Shown piece after piece: positions 4,846-6,296 of a stretch of 6,296 bases of DNA. The notes under the pieces were generated by a model that was not told the DNA's origin, searched no databases, and worked only from the letters and a program-made list of their open reading frames with translations. Where the stretch lies: contig JAEWFU010000294.1 of assembly GCA_023388675.1 (NCBI GenBank), forward strand, positions 1 to 6,296, given 5' to 3'. Positions within the stretch are counted from its first letter, which is position 1; every line of letters starts with the position of its first letter. This stretch comes from Pseudomonadota bacterium (lineage in GTDB: Bacteria; Pseudomonadota; Alphaproteobacteria; Rhizobiales; Rhizobiaceae). Made by a program: the position numbers and the translations under genes.

Positions 4846-5846
4846 CACACTTCCATCAGATCTTCACCGACGATGACCCTGCCGGAAAAATGCCTGCTAA
4901 CGCCAGCAGTCCAACCCTCCGGCGTTTCTTCCGGGTCGAAACCCGGCACGAAATGATTGAGGACGAGCGTCTTAACCTTCGCGGCCTCAGCGATGCGACC
5001 GACATCCTCAATCGGCGTGTGAATGGCGATTACAGCCTCGAGAACACGCTCGATTTCTTCGGGCGAGCGTCCCTGTGAGGCAAATTTCTCGCGAAACAAT
5101 GCGGCCGTGCGCTCGGCATTGATAACCTCGTGCACCAGCACGTCGGCATCTTTCGCCAGTTCCGTCAGTTCCTCGCTGGCCGCGGTGTCACCGCTGAAGA
5201 CCACGACACGATCCGCCGTTTCGAAGCGATAGCTGTAGGAAACATGGTGCACGCCGTCCTTGTGCCCCTGGTTCGGATAGTGGGTGTTTTCAACGCAAGT
5301 CACGCGAACATTGTCGTCCTCGTACACCGGCCCGGAGGCCGATATGTCGTGCCCACGGAACAGTTCGCGCGGCGGCTTCTTGCCACCGCTGAAGGCAAGC
5401 CGCACGGCCGCATTCGGTTCGAAATATTCGACGAACGCCTCGACCATGGCCTCCGTGCCGAGCGGTCCGTAAGCTTCGGAAGGTGAAGCGCGGCCATTCG
5501 ACCAGGCGAGCCCCATCAGCGTTCCCATATCGGCATTGTGGTCGTCATGGTGATGGGTGATGAAGATGCGACCGACGCGGTGCGCCGCTATTCCGGCCAA
5601 CATCAACTGTCGCGCTACGCCGTTTCCCGCATCGACAATGTAGGGCTCGTCATTGACGAGCAGGACATTGGCAGGCTGGTTGCGTCCCGGCAGGGGCGTT
5701 GGGCCTCCGCCTGTTCCCAGCAGGATCAGCCGTGTCGATTTAGCCTGCGCCGGGGGCGACTTTGCTTCAGCCGAGATCGCCGGAAAAGCTGAAGCGGCAG
5801 CGCCAGCGACCATCAACTTCAGGCCGGTTCTGCGTGTAATGCGCAT
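4845..5846 (-). CDS. Tat-exported MBL-fold metal-dependent hydrolase
   Basis: A 333-residue metallo-beta-lactamase-fold hydrolase. Two-metal ligands are visible: HHHDDH (98-103), His189 in NTHYP, Asp220 in SGDT and His298 in LNHF. This set, plus LLGTGGGPTP near the N-terminus and AIHTPIEDVGRIA, is like RNase Z/arylsulfatase-type members. Residues 1-28 form a Tat signal: TRRTGLKLMVAGAAASAFP, then AISAEAK, with the twin arginines at 5-6, so the enzyme should act in the periplasm as a folded metalloprotein and is not a tRNA-processing RNase Z. Start 5846 is chosen because AGGAGG/AGAGGA lies just upstream and the Tat motif follows at once; the frame is open to 5885 but that extension would bury the signal. 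The substrate is unknown: an ester, sulfate ester or lactone is possible. It is convergent with the monooxygenase gene. Confidence 0.9.
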   Translation of the reverse strand: MRITRRTGLKLMVAGAAASAFPAISAEAKSPPAQAKSTRLILLGTGGGPTPLPGRNQPANVLLVNDEPYIVDAGNGVARQLMLAGIAAHRVGRIFITHHHDDHNADMGTLMGLAWSNGRASPSEAYGPLGTEAMVEAFVEYFEPNAAVRLAFSGGKKPPRELFRGHDISASGPVYEDDNVRVTCVENTHYPNQGHKDGVHHVSYSYRFETADRVVVFSGDTAASEELTELAKDADVLVHEVINAERTAALFREKFASQGRSPEEIERVLEAVIAIHTPIEDVGRIAEAAKVKTLVLNHFVPGFDPEETPEGWTAGVSRHFSGRVIVGEDLMEV

Positions 5847-5873
5847 ATTTCCTCTCCTCCTCATAGTCCTTGT

Positions 5874-5905
5874 GGGCTGCGGCAAGAGGCGGGCATGCGC
5901 AGCCC
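5874..5905 (-). other. Hairpin in the leader of the MBL-fold gene
   Basis: A perfect 8-bp inverted repeat (GGGCTGCG at 5874-5881 and CGCAGCCC at 5898-5905) with a 16-base loop, 27 bp upstream of the MBL start codon. With the hairpin at 5913-5934 it forms two tandem structures in the 114-bp gap after the cupin gene. No T-run follows in the transcribed direction. It may affect mRNA stability or readthrough; role not known. Confidence 0.4.
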
Positions 5906-5912
5906 GGTCTGT

Positions 5913-5934
5913 CGCCCCGGCTCAGGCCGGGGCG
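5913..5934. repeat. GC-rich palindrome after the cupin gene, possibly a dispersed repeat
   Basis: A perfect 9-bp stem (CGCCCCGGC and GCCGGGGCG) with loop TCAG, 26 bp past the cupin stop. It lacks a T-run on either strand. Flanking CGGTCT (5905-5910) and AGACCG (5949-5954) could extend it with an internal loop. GC-rich palindromes of this kind are often dispersed intergenic repeats in alphaproteobacteria; only one good copy is here, so that is inference. Confidence 0.45.
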
Positions 5935-5960
5935 CAGGTTCAGATCGAAGACCGTATGTC

Positions 5961-6296
5961 TCAGGCGGCTTCGTAGACGAGGCCGTCTTCTTCCGCCGAG
6001 CCGATCACGGACCAGACGGTCGCGTGGGCGGCGGAGTTGTTGCGGAACCAGTGCTTGCGGCCGGCCGGGGTCTTGACCAGGTCGCGCGGCCCGAGTTCGA
6101 GCTCGACCTTCTCGCCGTTCTCTTCCCAGCCCACCGTCAGCGAGCCTTCGAGGACGAGGTAGGCGTCTTCCACGTCGCGCACGATCGGCTTGATGCCGAC
6201 CTGCGACGGGATGCCGAGCATCTCCTTGCGGCAGGTGTCGTCCTCGATGCCGCCCTTGCCGACATAGACCTTGCGGGTGAAGCCCGCCTTCTCCCA
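5961..6296 (-). CDS. Cupin-domain protein, C-terminal part (cut by right edge)
   Basis: The 111 visible residues are the C-terminal part of a small cupin beta-barrel protein; the frame is open to the window edge, so the Met at 6221 is internal, not the start. Cupin motif 1 is represented by DAYLVLEGSLTVGW and motif 2 by LGPRDLVKTPAGRKHWFRN. The first motif has no HxH pair and has Asp where the usual Glu ligand sits, while the motif 2 histidine (PAGxxH) is retained. This suggests weak or no metal binding, so a ligand-binding, isomerase-like or structural role is more likely than a dioxygenase. It precedes the MBL-fold gene by 114 bp on the same strand, with two hairpins between; co-transcription is possible but not shown. 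Exact function is unknown. Confidence 0.85.
   Translation of the reverse strand, partial: WEKAGFTRKVYVGKGGIEDDTCRKEMLGIPSQVGIKPIVRDVEDAYLVLEGSLTVGWEENGEKVELELGPRDLVKTPAGRKHWFRNNSAAHATVWSVIGSAEEDGLVYEAA

Noticed and set aside
4845..5846. Cytoplasmic tRNA-processing RNase Z
   Set aside because: Metal motifs are similar, but the Tat signal places the enzyme outside the cytoplasm, and the gene context is catabolic.

Overview
The window is GC-rich, with strong third-position G/C bias. Its ABC transporter, Rieske oxygenase, flavin monooxygenase and Tat-signal hydrolase look alphaproteobacterial, most likely Hyphomicrobiales/Rhizobiales; this taxonomic call is inference from style, since there is no marker gene. 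The window reads as part of an aromatic or heteroaromatic uptake and catabolism cluster whose substrate cannot be named from sequence alone. There are no RNA genes, CRISPR arrays, insertion sequences or phage genes that I can support.

Layout. A five-gene operon runs leftward from about 3460 to the left edge. In transcription order it holds a small recombinase-like helix-turn-helix protein (3419-3117), an ABC transporter ATPase (3127-2357), a NitT/TauT-type periplasmic binding protein (2328-1354), an ABC permease (1357-519) and the N-terminal part of a Rieske [2Fe-2S] oxygenase (458 to beyond the left edge). Overlaps and short gaps suggest one transcript. The permease is split by a one-base deletion at about 999-1001. 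Restoring one G on the + strand there (one C in the gene) gives a continuous 279-residue permease with the conserved family motif intact. Facing right is a single gene (3657-4787) for an FAD-dependent aromatic hydroxylase resembling 6-hydroxynicotinate 3-monooxygenase. Convergent with it are a Tat-exported metallo-beta-lactamase-fold hydrolase (5846-4845) and, upstream of that, a cupin-domain protein (5961 to beyond the right edge).

The most notable feature is the divergent regulatory region at 3420-3656. Each divergent unit has its own candidate sigma70 promoter, followed by a 28-bp element containing three half-sites (GAAC-N5-GTTC-N6-GAAC). The two elements match at 23 of 28 positions when each is read toward its own gene. 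They lie 16 and 15 bp from the two start codons, over the predicted transcription starts. This strongly suggests one regulator, probably a repressor, that controls uptake plus Rieske oxygenation and flavin hydroxylation together. No classical regulator is encoded in the window; the small HTH-like first gene is a candidate but unproven.

Working model (inference): the ABC system imports an aromatic acid-like substrate, the Rieske oxygenase and the FAD monooxygenase hydroxylate it, and the exported hydrolase may act on a precursor in the periplasm. If the permease frameshift is real rather than a sequencing error, the importer is broken in this strain.
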